DNA of 64,000 bases from Prochilodus magdalenae (taxonomy: Eukaryota; Chordata; Actinopteri; Characiformes; Prochilodontidae): positions 640,001 to 704,000 of the forward strand of contig JAMWET010006936.1 of NCBI GenBank assembly GCA_024036415.1, written 5' to 3'. Positions 1 through 55,645 of the stretch are shown one piece after another. Numbering within the stretch: the stretch's first letter is position 1; each line of letters begins with the position of its first letter. Below the pieces are notes generated by a model. That model made no database searches. It saw only the letters and a program-made list of their open reading frames with translations, and had not been told where the DNA came from. Made by a program: the position numbers and the translations under genes.

Positions 1-1487
<1,487 letters not shown>

Positions 1488-1533
1488 GTCAGAGCTGTTT
1501 CGATCTCTCTTCGGATCTCAGACAGCCCCCTGA
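1488..1533 (+). CDS. aatf: aatf terminal coding exon (gene otherwise off-window)
   Basis: This is the last coding exon of the apoptosis-antagonising transcription factor gene (AATF/Che-1/Bfr2 family), a nucleolar protein of small-subunit ribosome biogenesis that also acts in transcription. A pyrimidine-rich acceptor ending in TTTAG (1483-1487) precedes one nucleotide that completes a split codon. The exon then reads SELFRSLFGSQTAP and stops at TGA 1531-1533. The ELFRSLFG core matches the conserved extreme C-terminus of AATF, recalled as ELYRSLFG in human. AATF lies tail-to-tail with ACACA in human, and the same arrangement here strengthens the call. No other aatf exon was found in bases 1-1480, so the preceding exon is probably outside the window. 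The main uncertainty is the short length of coding sequence available. Confidence 0.78.
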
Positions 1534-1835
1534 TATCAGCCATAAGCAGTAACGGAGCGTCATCCCTTCAGGAGGTCTCCTGCGTCCCGGGCAGGTCTGC
1601 TTGTTTGTGCATGTGCATCTTTTTTTATGGATGCCTTTATGCATAATCATGTTGGTTTGGACTGTCACATCTTGCTGCTGTAAGCTGGTAGAATTACTGG
1701 GACTCGGAAACGACTTGGCTTGTTTTTATTTGATGTGTAATTGTTATTCTGTGAAAATAACTTTGTACTTTTGCTGATCTGCAGAACGTCACTTTCTGAA
1801 TTTGTCTTTGTATTAAAAGTGCTGTTTTGTCAGCA
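1534..1835 (+). other. aatf: aatf 3' UTR with ATTAAA signal
   Basis: Non-coding sequence follows the aatf stop codon. The hexamer ATTAAA at 1812-1817 is the first plausible polyadenylation signal on the plus strand and is followed by a T/G-rich stretch (GTGCTGTTTTGT). The end coordinate is inferred, not observed. Confidence 0.45.
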
Positions 1836-3045
1836 AATATGAAACCTCTAATTCCTCACGGTAAACTTCAGGCCAAGCGTAACTGACAGCTAAAAGCTTC
1901 TAGATCGCGGCAGCCTCAATCCGTTCTCTGCTTCACGAATGAAGCACGTTCTCCTGGGTGCTGCAGAGTCTGGAGAAATCCACGTCTCCAATTACTCCAC
2001 CCAAATTACTGCGATACTTATTGTAGCAGCAGTAATTGTGATGGGTATAGGGTGGGTGCAATTCAATTTGGCTTCCATATTTGTTGGTGGGTCTGTAAAG
2101 GAGTAGGGGACTCAGTAGGGAACAGCTGGAGGAGATGTGATGAGGAGGTAAGGTGTTGCCTCATAAATGCTAATGTGGCTGAAATGGAACGAAAGCATGC
2201 AGGGCCTTTTAGCGTTGCCTTGTATCTTACTGTCTCTAGTTTTAGATCATTTACAGCTATGAACACTGAACTTAGGGGAAGTGATCAGCCAAAACAATCA
2301 AACAAGCAAAATCCCCGTATTAAGCCCACTGTAGTTAGTCAGCCATGTTTGTTCCATTTCATTTGAATTGGAGCTGCAAGCCTAGCAAATACAGGAAGCT
2401 ACAGTCAGAAGTGAGAGGGGGCAGCGTGTTTGGAATTGTAAATTTAAACATCTGCACGCTGAAGTCACTTACCAGAGAAAAACATTGCCCTGGAATGTAA
2501 ATGTGACACCATTTAAGGTGGGACAAAAAATTAGCGAAAAGCAAGCTAGTGCATTAGAAGCCAGCTAAATTGGCCACATCTTTAACAAGTTCCTGGAGCC
2601 CTTTGATTCAGAGTTATTCATTTGCTCTGCACATTTCACTCCGGACAGGTTTTCGAGGCTTGAACAATAGTAGAGTAGCAGTTCCACCCCAATAGGAGCC
2701 TGCAAGTAGCAGCCATGCCTTGTGATTTCATCCTTAGCAGCTGAAGAAGATCAACTTTGAAACTTTCAGTTTGAGTAAAAGCTTTAATTCATTTTATTCT
2801 GGACTGAACTCTAGAAGAGATGTGAATGGGCATCGTGAACCACATCTGGACATTTTTTATCCTGACCAGAGAGCTGTTTAAAATACTGAATAAATGCATA
2901 GCATCTTTTATGAAAAAGATTTCTGTAGGCCACAGGTCATACGTTTTTATTTCGGTTATTTCGGACACAGGTGCGTAAGAATACTATTCAGAAGCCTGCA
3001 GAAAAAAAAAGAAGCATGACGTTTGGTAAGGTTTAACATACTGGT
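1836..3045. other. Intergenic space between aatf and acaca 3' ends
   Basis: This lies between the predicted 3' ends of the convergent aatf and acaca genes. No ORF here has recognisable protein similarity. An AATAAA on the minus strand (2946-2951) could be a more distal acaca polyadenylation signal. Nothing else is recognised. Confidence 0.4.
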
Positions 3046-4861
3046 TTTATTCAGTTATATTAAGAGGCAACTCCAGTTAGCCACAGTAAACATAACCCCA
3101 GCCACTAGTCTCATCAGTAACGTTAGTTGAGGATTTCAGGAAGTTACAATGGTCCCTGCAGTTTCACCATCAATCCAGGTCAAAGCAATCAGAGTCTGCT
3201 TTGACCTTTCACACAGTCAAGTAGTTCTGATGCTTGAAGACGCTCCAGCAGCATCTGCCACCTTCACAATGCCATACACAACAATGGACTGACCAACTCA
3301 CTGAAATCCTCTCATTCCCTCCCTTAAGCACACATAACCTACACATCACTCACCTCATATCAATTACTTCATTTCATGGCCCCATCGTTCCTCTCTTACA
3401 GAAGGATATGTCTCATCACTAAGTTTACAGCAGTTTTACTCACAACAAACGTCATTCTTATATATATATATAAAAAAAAAAAAAAACATAACGGCCTTCG
3501 CTTTGGTCCTACATCTCTAGCGCGAAGGTCCCAGCACACTTTCCGGTTTAGTTTAGAGTCTTAACTACAGCTTTCCCTATAGTTTCTCTTTTTGAATTAT
3601 TTTTCACTTTAATAAATTAGCTATGTTAAAAAAATTAACACCTTATTGTGCGTGTAACGTTACACATTACAAGAAAAAAAAATAACCATGCTTTTGGTGG
3701 TTAGCGAGGGGCCAAAACAACAAACAGACAAGCAAACAAGTTGCCCATGTGGAATAACGCTAAGAAACACTGAGTGACCAGTGTGTTGGGGGTCAAGGTA
3801 GGTGGGGTAAGGTGCACTCACACGTGTGTTAGGTAATGACTGTTAAACTGGAACAGTGGAGTATGTGGAAGCTAAGGGCTGCTACACCATGTTTAGGAGC
3901 TGTAGGTGCGTCGCTTTGCTTCTTGCCTCTTTTAAAGGCACTTTTGCATCAATCTGGGATCCGTTTTTCCCTGATCTCATTTCATCAATCAGGGGCCAGA
4001 CGCGATCTTGCAACATCTAGGGACAATTTGTTAAACTTCTGGTGCTGGATTGGAATGTTGTGGGGTTTTTGAACATCTAGAGTACAATCAATAACACAAG
4101 CAAAAGAAGTTAGCTCGCTACCACAAATTTTCAGAGAGCTTGAGCTATGCTAACTAGCACTGTATCTGGTCGCTAAAAGGCTTGTGGGTCATTAGACAAT
4201 GTTAACGAGCATACAGAAGCCCAAAGAGTTAAGCTCCGCCTTCATAAATTTTTGGAGTGGTTGACAAATTTCACACCCAGTTTGCTCCAAGCTCCGTTAT
4301 AAGTCCAAGCTGCCACGTACCTGTATGCCACAATTTCTCATGATTGTCCCCAAAAGTTGTTAGTGTTGTTAGATCACTTCTGGCCATGCAAGAACCCATA
4401 CACTATACCTTGATCAGAGCAAGAGAACACAGTCCATCAACCGACCATTTTTAAGGGAAAAGGTATGGATAGCTACACTTTTACAGAAATCCTTATTCTC
4501 AAGTATGTGCATTTCTACACCATCAATATGAAACGAAGTATGTCGTCATCACAAATGATTGACTTTTACACTTGAATTCATATTTATCTAATCTATTTAA
4601 ACTGCACCTAAATTAATAAATGCAAAGCTTAAACACACACATTCTATCATACTTAAGACTTTCTCCCCACTGTACACCAGCTTGAGGTTTTACAACAATT
4701 GCCACAAAAACGACTTCACACAGCTGTTATGTTCAGAATCATAGCCAACAGAGTCGTATCTGAAGTTCTAGTAGTCTGTGTTGGCTCCTCTTGTCTAGTT
4801 TCCAGCGGCTTCATAAAAAAAAAAAAAAGAAAGAAAAAAGCCAATCCTGTGTGTAGTGTGT
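3046..4861 (-). other. acaca: acaca 3' UTR (extent inferred)
   Basis: Minus-strand sequence downstream of the acaca stop. The first ATTAAA on the minus strand is at 3608-3613 (plus-strand TTTAAT), and the first canonical AATAAA is at 3046-3051. Either would give a 1.2-1.8 kb 3' UTR. A homopurine stretch on the plus strand at 4815-4840 and an A-run near 3470-3487 lie inside. The true cleavage site is unknown. Confidence 0.4.
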
Positions 4862-48187
<43,326 letters not shown>

Positions 48188-48216
48188 GGCCGGACGACAC
48201 TGGCAGGCTCCAAATA

Positions 48217-50660
48217 CTGCAAAAGAGGAGAGAGAGTTTAGCTGTTCAGTTATTTTTCAAAACTATATTTAATACTTAATTATTTCCTTATTATTCAATT
48301 CCAACACTTTTTCCTCACATTCCCAAACTATGTAAGCCACCTCCATCAGTCAGTCGTATCACTCAGCATTGGGGTCTCATGGCCCTTTGCTTTAACCGAG
48401 CCGTCATTGTGATTGACAATGTTAACAGTCATTATATTTAATATGATATTGATATTACCTAGTCAACCATTATTATTACCTAGTTCAATTCTAGTTTTAA
48501 CTAAATACCACAATAAAGACATTTCACATTTACTCCAGCTGTTAAACATAATTATACAATATAGTTTAAGCATCTAATATGATCTAATAAGTAAATGCTA
48601 TTCAGTCAAAACAAGTATAGTTTTTTTGTGACACAAAACAAAGACTTAAAAAGTAACTAGTTGTAGCTACACTTCCAAACAACTACAACAACGCTGTGTT
48701 TCAAGTCCGTTCATTTAACTTACTGTTGCCGCCCAATAAGACAAAGAACGCACACCCTTGTGAGAGGAGCGCTCAAGATATTACCTCATCAAAATAGTGT
48801 CTAGAAGTGGACTACAGTAGTCCTGTCATGAACTCAAGGGGTTTCTCTGCATACTTTGCTAGTAGCAGGACCACCACAAAGCATGTATTATGTGGGTGGT
48901 GGATCATTCTGTGCACTGCAGTGACACTGATGTGGTGGTGGCGGTGGTGTGTTAGTGTGTGTTGTGCTGTGTGGATTGATCAAACACAGCAGTGCTGCTG
49001 GAGTGTTTAAACAAACTGTGCAGCAGCAGATGAACTATCGTCTCTGACTTTACATCTACAAGGTGGACCAGCAAGGTAGGATTGTTTAATGGAGTGAAGT
49101 TGAAACACTCCAGGAGCACTGCTGTGTCTGATCGAAACTCACACCAGCACAACACACACCACCACCAAGTCAGTGTCACTACTGCGCTGAGAATGATCCA
49201 CCACCCACATAGTATCTGCTCTGTGGTGGCCCTGTGGTGGGTGGGTGGAGGGTGTCCTGGACCTTGAAGAACAGGGTGAAAGGGTCTAAGAAGCTTAGAG
49301 AAACAGCGGACCTACAGTCATTATAGAGAACCACAAAGTGCACCTATATGGAGCTATGGGAATGGACAGTGAGTGGAAATACAAGGAGGTGGTTTTAATG
49401 TTAGGGCTGATTGGTATTAACTGCAATGTATCTAAAGGGAATGAAATATGCCTTTACCCCAGCTCCATTTGAGTTATTTACATTTTTAATTCCCCAACCA
49501 GCTTTTGTGCTTGATTTACTTGTTCTGTTGGTTAAGCTTGCTCAAATATCTCCTTACAGAGCCTTTAGCGTTATAGCTAAATACAGAGAACAGCAGGATC
49601 TAATAAACGTTAGCTGCTATGCTAATAGATGCTGGAGGAGTTCTACAAGCAGCCTCAGTAATTCAGGAGTTTCTCACTTGTTCACACTCAAGTTATTTTT
49701 ATTTTTTAAATATTATAATGTTTCCATATATGTGGTAGCTACTGTTTACTTTTAGCCGCTGAGGTCAGGTGACCACACTTTATTTACCTGAGCATTGTTT
49801 TCACATAACTCACCTGGCTTTCAGTTACATCCCAGCAGGTGAGGTGACAGTCAGCTCTAAGTTCTGACAGAAATCCCTTACAAGTAAAACTGCCTGCTTG
49901 CTTTACGACACTAGTATCCCCAACTTACTGCACACACTGCTGATTTATGGTCGGACACACCTTAAAACTAGCTTGCTCGACCTGACAAACTCGTCCACGC
50001 ACACCAGGAACACATGCGTGTCGTGGCGACGGTCAGCAGAGCACAGTTATTAAGTTATAAGCCTAGCTAGCTAACGTTAGCTCTGACAACGGCGGTTATC
50101 TGTTTTGAGTAAGCGCGAGCGCACTGTCAAACATTTACAATCCAAAGTCTTTAAGGTTTATACGCTCATAAATGAGCACAGTAGCTATAATGGTCACTCC
50201 AAAAGCTGATTACTAGTCTACACATTTAAAATGAAGTCACTGTAGGGCTGACATCTCGTATATGACCAATTGTCATTATTATTTGCATGTGTAAACGGGC
50301 GGAAAATTGCCGCATAACATGATGGGCGAAGTAAGCTAGCCAAGTTACCACCCAGCTAACATGCTAGCACCGGTAATACGCTTGGTCGCGTCCCAATCTA
50401 CGTGTTAGTGTTCTAATTAGTACGCTTTGCTGTAACGAAGCCGCTAGAGGCAGACACGCTGTAAGAGAGTCCCGTAAAGATTTTGTTTGAGCACAGCTGC
50501 TACTAGTCATAAGCAAACCGCCACAATTCACGCCACAGTTAAAGGCTGTTGTTAGAACACGAGTACGCGTTGCAGGTCGGCAAGAATTCTAGGTACCGGC
50601 TTAGTGACCTACCCGGGGCACAAGTGTACATATTGGAGCGCAACCCCTTCATCCACTTAC
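48217..50660. other. acaca first intron with foldback repeat
   Basis: Intron between the non-coding first exon and the start-codon exon. A palindromic interspersed repeat occupies 48808-49420. The 49960-50660 part is CpG-richer and grades into the promoter region. Confidence 0.6.
48808..49420. mobile_element. Foldback (palindromic) interspersed repeat
   Basis: Left arm at about 48835-49012 (GTGGGTGGTGGATCATTCTG, then CAGTGACACTGA, GTTGTGCTG and CACAGCAGTGCTGCTGGAGT). It pairs with the right arm at about 49085-49300 (ACTCCAGGAGCACTGCTGTG, CAGCACAACA, TCAGTGTCACT and AGAATGATCCACCACCCAC). The right end continues to GGAGGTGGTTTTAATGTTAGGGCTGATTGG, a phrase common to a repeat widespread in otophysan fish. 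It is non-coding, and the left end looks truncated. The superfamily was not determined. Confidence 0.8.
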
Positions 50661-50790
50661 CGTGCAAAAAAAGTCGGCAAGCAATTCTGAGGCGCTGATC
50701 CCGACAGGTTTCTCTGCTATGTCGTTAAAGCGCTATTAGCATATCTAACCCTCCAGCGCGAACAACTGTCTCATAGTGCGCTAAGGAGTA
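50661..50790 (-). other. acaca: acaca non-coding first exon (5' boundary inferred)
   Basis: A strong donor, CACG|GTAAGTG on the minus strand, has its GT at plus-strand 50659-50660, directly downstream of a CpG-rich block. The start-codon exon has its own acceptor (CTCTTTTGCAG, exon edge at 48216), so at least one upstream non-coding exon must exist and this is the best candidate. Its 5' end cannot be read from sequence. Mammalian ACACA uses several promoters and first exons, so others may lie elsewhere. Confidence 0.6.
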
Positions 50791-50816
50791 CGCTCCGCAC
50801 CTCCTTTGACAGCACC

Positions 50817-50834
50817 ATCACGGTGGTGTGATGC
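50817..50834. promoter_or_regulatory. SRE-like inverted repeat in acaca promoter
   Basis: CATCAC and GTGATG half-sites flank GGTGGT, giving an interrupted inverted repeat. On the minus strand, 50823-50832 reads ATCACACCAC, one mismatch from the sterol-regulatory element core ATCACCCCAC. SREBP control of ACACA is established in mammals. Use of this site here is inference. Confidence 0.4.
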
Positions 50835-51012
50835 CGAGACAGAAGGGGGGTTACTTCTGGTCGTCTACCTCTGACCTTGGCCGTTCAGCGACTCACGCCG
50901 TACGAGGGAGCCAATCAGAACGCACGCCGCGGTCTGTGGGGCGGGTTCAAACATGCAAATTACGGAAGAAGGTGTGACCAATGAATGGAGGTGTCGCCGG
51001 GTCCACGTGCTC

Positions 51013-52440
51013 ATGCCAAGTATGGCCTGATCCGAGCAAAAGCGTTTTGCATTAAAGGTACATCATGTTGTCTTTTCAACTGAGCTGAATAGCTCTATTT
51101 CAACTTAAAATCTAAATGCCTGTACACTTCTCTAAACTTTAATAAACTTTTGACATTAAATTTGGAATCATTATTTCAAGTATTCATTATTTCATTATAT
51201 CTGAAAACATATCTGCTACTCAATAACAAAACACAGCTTTTTCCCTACATGGATGGCTATTATTATTGAAATAGTTTAACAGATTGATGCATCTTGGTTT
51301 GATTGATGTTATTGTTGGGTGTCCTCAGATAATATGCTTTCTTAACTTGTAACCTTCTTAACATTCTTAACATTTACTGTTTGCTAGCTTGCTGTCCCTT
51401 CATCCTACACATATATCTTCCCTGGATGCTACTGTGCTCACTTTGCTAACTTCAGATAAGATAAGCTAAAACACTGTCTGTTACATAAGCTAGCTTGACT
51501 TACTTGAGTCTATTCATATTGTACTCAGTCTACATCAGTGCCCAGAGGATGCTACATTTCACAGGTAGAAGACCGTGAGGCTTTGCCACTTCACTGTGGG
51601 CCTTGGCACCCATTACAGCTTGGTTCTCCCCTACAGCACTAAGGTGTTAGGAGCTTGCCGGCCTACTACCGTCCATTTGAGCTGTTTGAGCTAGGTCGGT
51701 GCCCAGTGGCTAACTTCTGCCAACACATCATAGCAGTTTAAAGAAATTAATATTGCTTATTTTTTCACGATTTTCAAACCTAATTTGATTTTTTTTGCCA
51801 ATTGTTTAATTATACAAATTTGACTGACACACGTTTAACACATATTCATTACTGCTTTACCAAAAGACTTTACACACATTAGCCATGGTGTTTTCTTTTG
51901 AATCAAGCTATGTGGCAGCTTGGGCCTTGCTAGGCCAGGTTTAGGGCCTCCCCCGAAATGTTATATATCCCTTCTTCCCAAAAAAAACGCCTGATTACTA
52001 GTCCAAATTATCTTTAGTTTATTCTTATTTATCCTTCATTAATCACTCATACCTCATTATTGCAAATTCCCAGTATACTTTAATAGCAGGGTGCAGTCTG
52101 AGGGAGGTGCCACTACTTCTCTAATGCAGTCTTTGCTGTTCTACAATAATTCACTCTGCAAAATAACATTGATGGACAACCGCTGATGCTGAAGACAGAA
52201 TTTGGGCTATAAAAGTCACTGTAATAAACACAGATTTGAACTTAACACAGAAAATATTTGTCACTATAACCATAGAATTCTTTCACCTAGCTTGTTAAAC
52301 GTGCCCACAGAGCAAAATCACAAACCTGATTACACCAACTGGCACTGAACCGATATATAATCTGTATAATCTGTGTTTTTTAATAATATTAACTCTTTGG
52401 AGAAACAATTAGTCACCTCCGTGTTGGTCTGGAAGGGTTT
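51013..52440. other. Upstream flank of acaca, no gene recognised
   Basis: AT-rich unique-looking sequence with no ORF of interest and no recognised repeat. The TADA2A gene that is head-to-head with ACACA in human is not visible here. Confidence 0.5.
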
Positions 52441-52451
52441 ATATAGGTACT

Positions 52452-52850
52452 GTGTTTGAGGTGACAGTACACTCGAAGCACATGTCCTACACTGAGCTGC
52501 TGGACAACCATCATCATCTAACAGAGGAGCATGACATTCCTATCCCTGTATTCCCAGATGACAATTCTCCCATTCACAGGGCTGCAAATGTGACTGATTG
52601 GCATGATACATATTCAGAAGCATTCACACGTCTGGACTGGCCTGCACAATCCCCAAATTTGAATTCTCTTTAAAGCCTGTGGGACTACCTGGAACAGCCA
52701 GTAAAACTCTAGAATAGGCATCCACCCAATCTGACCAAACTGCGCAATGATTTGATGCAAGAGTGGCTGAGCACTTATGTGGCCTACATCCAGAAACCTG
52801 TCCAGTCCATGCTAAATTAAGAGCTGTTATTCGTGCACGTGGGGGTGTAA
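52452..52850 (+). pseudogene. Tc1/mariner transposase C-terminal remnant
   Basis: Reads VFPDDNSPIHRAANVTDWH, then FTRLDWPAQSPNLNSL, and after an in-frame stop SLWDYLEQ. These correspond to the Tc1 DDE-domain motifs (QDDNAPxHx[17 protein letters not shown]). The second catalytic Asp lies in the DDN motif, while the ENLWD glutamate is lost at the stop. The N-terminal two thirds is absent. Confidence 0.85.
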
Positions 52851-53089
52851 CATGCTATTAGTTATATTTCAGTCTCAGATGGCTAATTTTTTTTGACACT
52901 TGCTACTTTAAAAATTATTGATGAACAGATATTTTGTGGCCATTAAAAACCTCATGGGGATTTAAAAACCCTAGTACTGGCCTAGCATTCCCATCCATGA
53001 ACCTGTTGAACCTCTAGTGATGCCCTTGTGTGGTAGGCACATATCTTAACAATTCCAGTCAAACACTTCAGATAAATACACTCATAAAT

Positions 53090-53425
53090 GCACCCAGAAG
53101 GACGTGTGGGATTGCAGTTCTATTGGGAATGAAGATAAAGGTTACCAGGAACAATGAATGATGATAAATTTAAATTAATATGGGCAACATTTATTGAGCC
53201 ACACATACAGAAGTAGTGTCTCTCAGTATGGCGTTGGGATGCCATGTTTGCTAATTTAGCATTCCAGACGTCTTGGTATGGAGCTGTAGAGGTTCCTATA
53301 GGTGTCCTGTGATAATCCATCCCATGCAGCTTGAAACGTGAATCATTTACATGTCTCACAATGTCAAACCTACCCACCAGGTTTCATTCCTGTCGATTGA
53401 TTCCCTCTGGTTATACCTATTTGTA
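53090..53425 (-). mobile_element. Tc1-like remnant, family B copy 1
   Basis: Shares long stretches with 59766-60480: GCACCCAGAAGGA, GTAGTGTCTCTCAGTATGG, GTAGAGGTTCCTA and ATCCATCCCATGCAGCTTGA. On the minus strand it encodes fragments equivalent to the transposase C-terminus (AWDGL...NLYSSIP-type). It lacks the N-terminal half. Its end (CACAATGTCAAACCTACCCACC...) is shared with 61851-62225. Confidence 0.75.
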
Positions 53426-54329
53426 TTTTGACGACGAGTGTGTTTTTTTAACCAGAGACAAATAATTATTTAATAAATATAAATCCTACATAAATTACAT
53501 ATCCTACATATTGCTGACCACACCTTTCATACAAGGCTGTTGTCACTCAGTGGAATAAGATTATTCACCAGCCTACAGTAAACCTTGACCTGAGTCCACC
53601 TGAACCTGCCATGCAGACAGCACGCTCAGATCCAACTGTTGGGTAAACGCTTTGATGAAGTGTCATGAAATATCAGTCTGTTTTTGTGCAACATCAGTTA
53701 TAAGTTCAGGTTCAGTTCAGTTTAAAGGTCAGCAATTGCCCAGACATCACCTGTACCGCAGATAAAACTGCCAGAACTGCCAGAACTAATACAATCTTCT
53801 TCAACAGATTAATCACGTTTCAAAGCAGGAAGAGAGCTCTTAGGAAAGTACCAGTGAACTCAGAGCTGGCTGCTAAAGAAGCTCAGGTGGAAAGCTGGTG
53901 GAGCCTGTGTAACCTGAACGTGCTATGATTGCATGTTTTACGCGTGTGGCGGTACTTGTTATCTCTCATAACTGTTACATGACTCAACTTGCCCACTGTT
54001 GAACACAAAGAATGAATTAAATAAAAATAAGGACTCTACTGTAAATGTTTCTATTGATATGTTTCACAAGCCGGTGTACTGTCTAAGACACAGTGGCACA
54101 GTAATCTAGGAGCTACACCAAACAGGAATATGCCATGTGGCAATAAATACTGTACATTGGTATATCAAAAAAGTGAAGTGGTGTTATCTAAGTGGACGAC
54201 TTGGAAACGCCCAAACCTGTATAAGTTGTGAGGTGAGTGAGGTTAAACACTGGCCAATGTACACATGGCACAGCAATGCTAGCAGAGTTACGGGAGCTAT
54301 CTGATTGTCACTCGAATAAGACATCATAG

Positions 54330-55020
54330 TTAAATGCTTCAATTTTTCTCATGTTGGGCAAATGGAACTCTCCAGAAAGCTCCTCGAAACAATTCTGGAC
54401 AACTTGGACCTGACTCTATTCCATCATTGTGAGGGTAGATAAGCTGCAAATGGTCACTATTTAGTGAAACAGAGCAGGCAAGTCAACTATGTGTTTAGAC
54501 GGCCCAGTGGACCCAACCCATGAGAGCACACCTCACACAAGTATGGAACCACCACCACTCTGCACAGTGCCTTGTTGACACCTGAGGTCCATGGCTTCAT
54601 AGGGTCTGCACCACACATGAATCCTACCATCAGCTCAAAACAATAGGTAGCCTGACTAATTGGACCACGCCACACGTTGCTAGTGCTCTATGGCAGTGTT
54701 GCTCAGTTGTTTCTTTGTTAAATGTGTAGGACAGGGTGCCTCCAGGACCAGGGTTGAGAAACACTGCTCTAGGCTCCTGTTAGCAACCTCATGAGCCCAA
54801 GTAAGGTGTGTTGTCCGGAGTTCTGGTGCTAACAAAGCCACTCTTCTGCTTCCATATTTCATGGAAGCTAAGGAATGCTGCACTAAGCTGCGGGATATGC
54901 GTGTGGGGCCTCCTGCATAGAACGTGCAATTGAATGAGTCACTTGTCTGTTCGCATGGACAGTTCTAGCCAGACATCGCTGGTCAAGATCATTAAGCACC
55001 CGTGGGCGGCCACTGCACTG
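54330..55020 (-). pseudogene. Tc1/mariner transposase pseudogene, family C
   Basis: Read on the minus strand from 55020 downward, it shows GRPRVLNDLDQRCLARTVHA and HANRQVTHSIARSM (HTH region), GSRRVALLAPELRTTHLTWA, CGADPMKPWTSGVNKALCRV, HGLGPLGRLNT, and QVQVVQNCFEELSGEF. All are recognisable Tc1-transposase blocks but in different frames with stops. A MITE-like fragment (CAGTGTTTCTCAACCCTGGTCCTGG on the minus strand, about 54725-54772) interrupts it. Confidence 0.85.
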
Positions 55021-55092
55021 TCCACTATGGGTGTTGACCACTGCACTGTCCACTATGGGTGTTGACCACTGCGCTGACCTCTGTGGGTGTTA
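55015..55092. repeat. Short tandem repeat in transposon remnant
   Basis: About two and a half copies of a roughly 29-bp unit, CCACTGCACTGTCCACTATGGGTGTTGA, the last diverged. They abut the 5' end of the family C transposase remnant. Confidence 0.85.
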
Positions 55093-55229
55093 ATGCTTTC
55101 TATGATATTTTCCTGGTACAATGTGGATCAAGGAATGTAAAATGCCCGCATAAGTTTGTAAATGGAATCTCCAATCTGTTCGGCACCTTTCATTATTATT
55201 ACTGTTAAATTTTAACAATAAATGAACTA

Positions 55230-55645
55230 AATAATAGGATATACACACTGTTTAAAAAAATTAAAAGAAAACACCTCAACCTCTCAATAGAAAAAAAATC
55301 CTTCAGAATATCTTTCCTCATATCGACGGGGTAATGTGTTAGGAATGAAAGGATGCCACATCGTTTGATGAAAATGAAAATGATCACCCTATGGAGACGC
55401 CCTGAAAATCAAAGTGATTAAATGATGCAGCAGGCTCGTCCATTTAACCCAAACTCCATTGCAGCAACTCAAAAGGGTACTCAGTAGTTTGTATGGCCTC
55501 CATGTGATTGTATGCATGCCTGACAATGTCGAGGCCTGCTCCTTATGAGACGACGGATGGTGTCCTGGGGGATCTCCCCTCAGATCTGGACCAGGGCATC
55601 ACTGAGCTCCTGGGCAGTCTAAAGTGCGACCTGGCGGTGCTACCG
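55230..55645 (-). mobile_element. Truncated Tc1/mariner transposon, family D
   Basis: Begins with an end-like sequence, TACACACTGTTTAAAAAAATTAAAAG (about 55230), and continues to CGACGGATGGTGTCCTGGGGGATCTC, CAGATCTGGACCAGGGCATCACTGAGCTCCTGG and GCGACCTGGCGGTG. These match the 3' part of a Tc1-type transposase, read on the minus strand, that is very common in teleosts. The remaining 5' two thirds is missing after about 55645. Confidence 0.8.

Larger units (their letters stand above)
50640..51012 (-). promoter_or_regulatory. acaca: CpG-rich acaca promoter region
   Basis: CpG density rises sharply here compared with the surrounding AT-rich DNA, and no TATA box is obvious. Candidate elements are CCAAT boxes (plus strand) at 50911-50915 and 50978-50982, an octamer ATGCAAAT at 50953-50960, a canonical E-box CACGTG at 51004-51009 (a USF/SREBP/ChREBP-type core), and an SRE-like site at 50823-50832. 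Element assignments rest on motif matches only. Confidence 0.6.
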
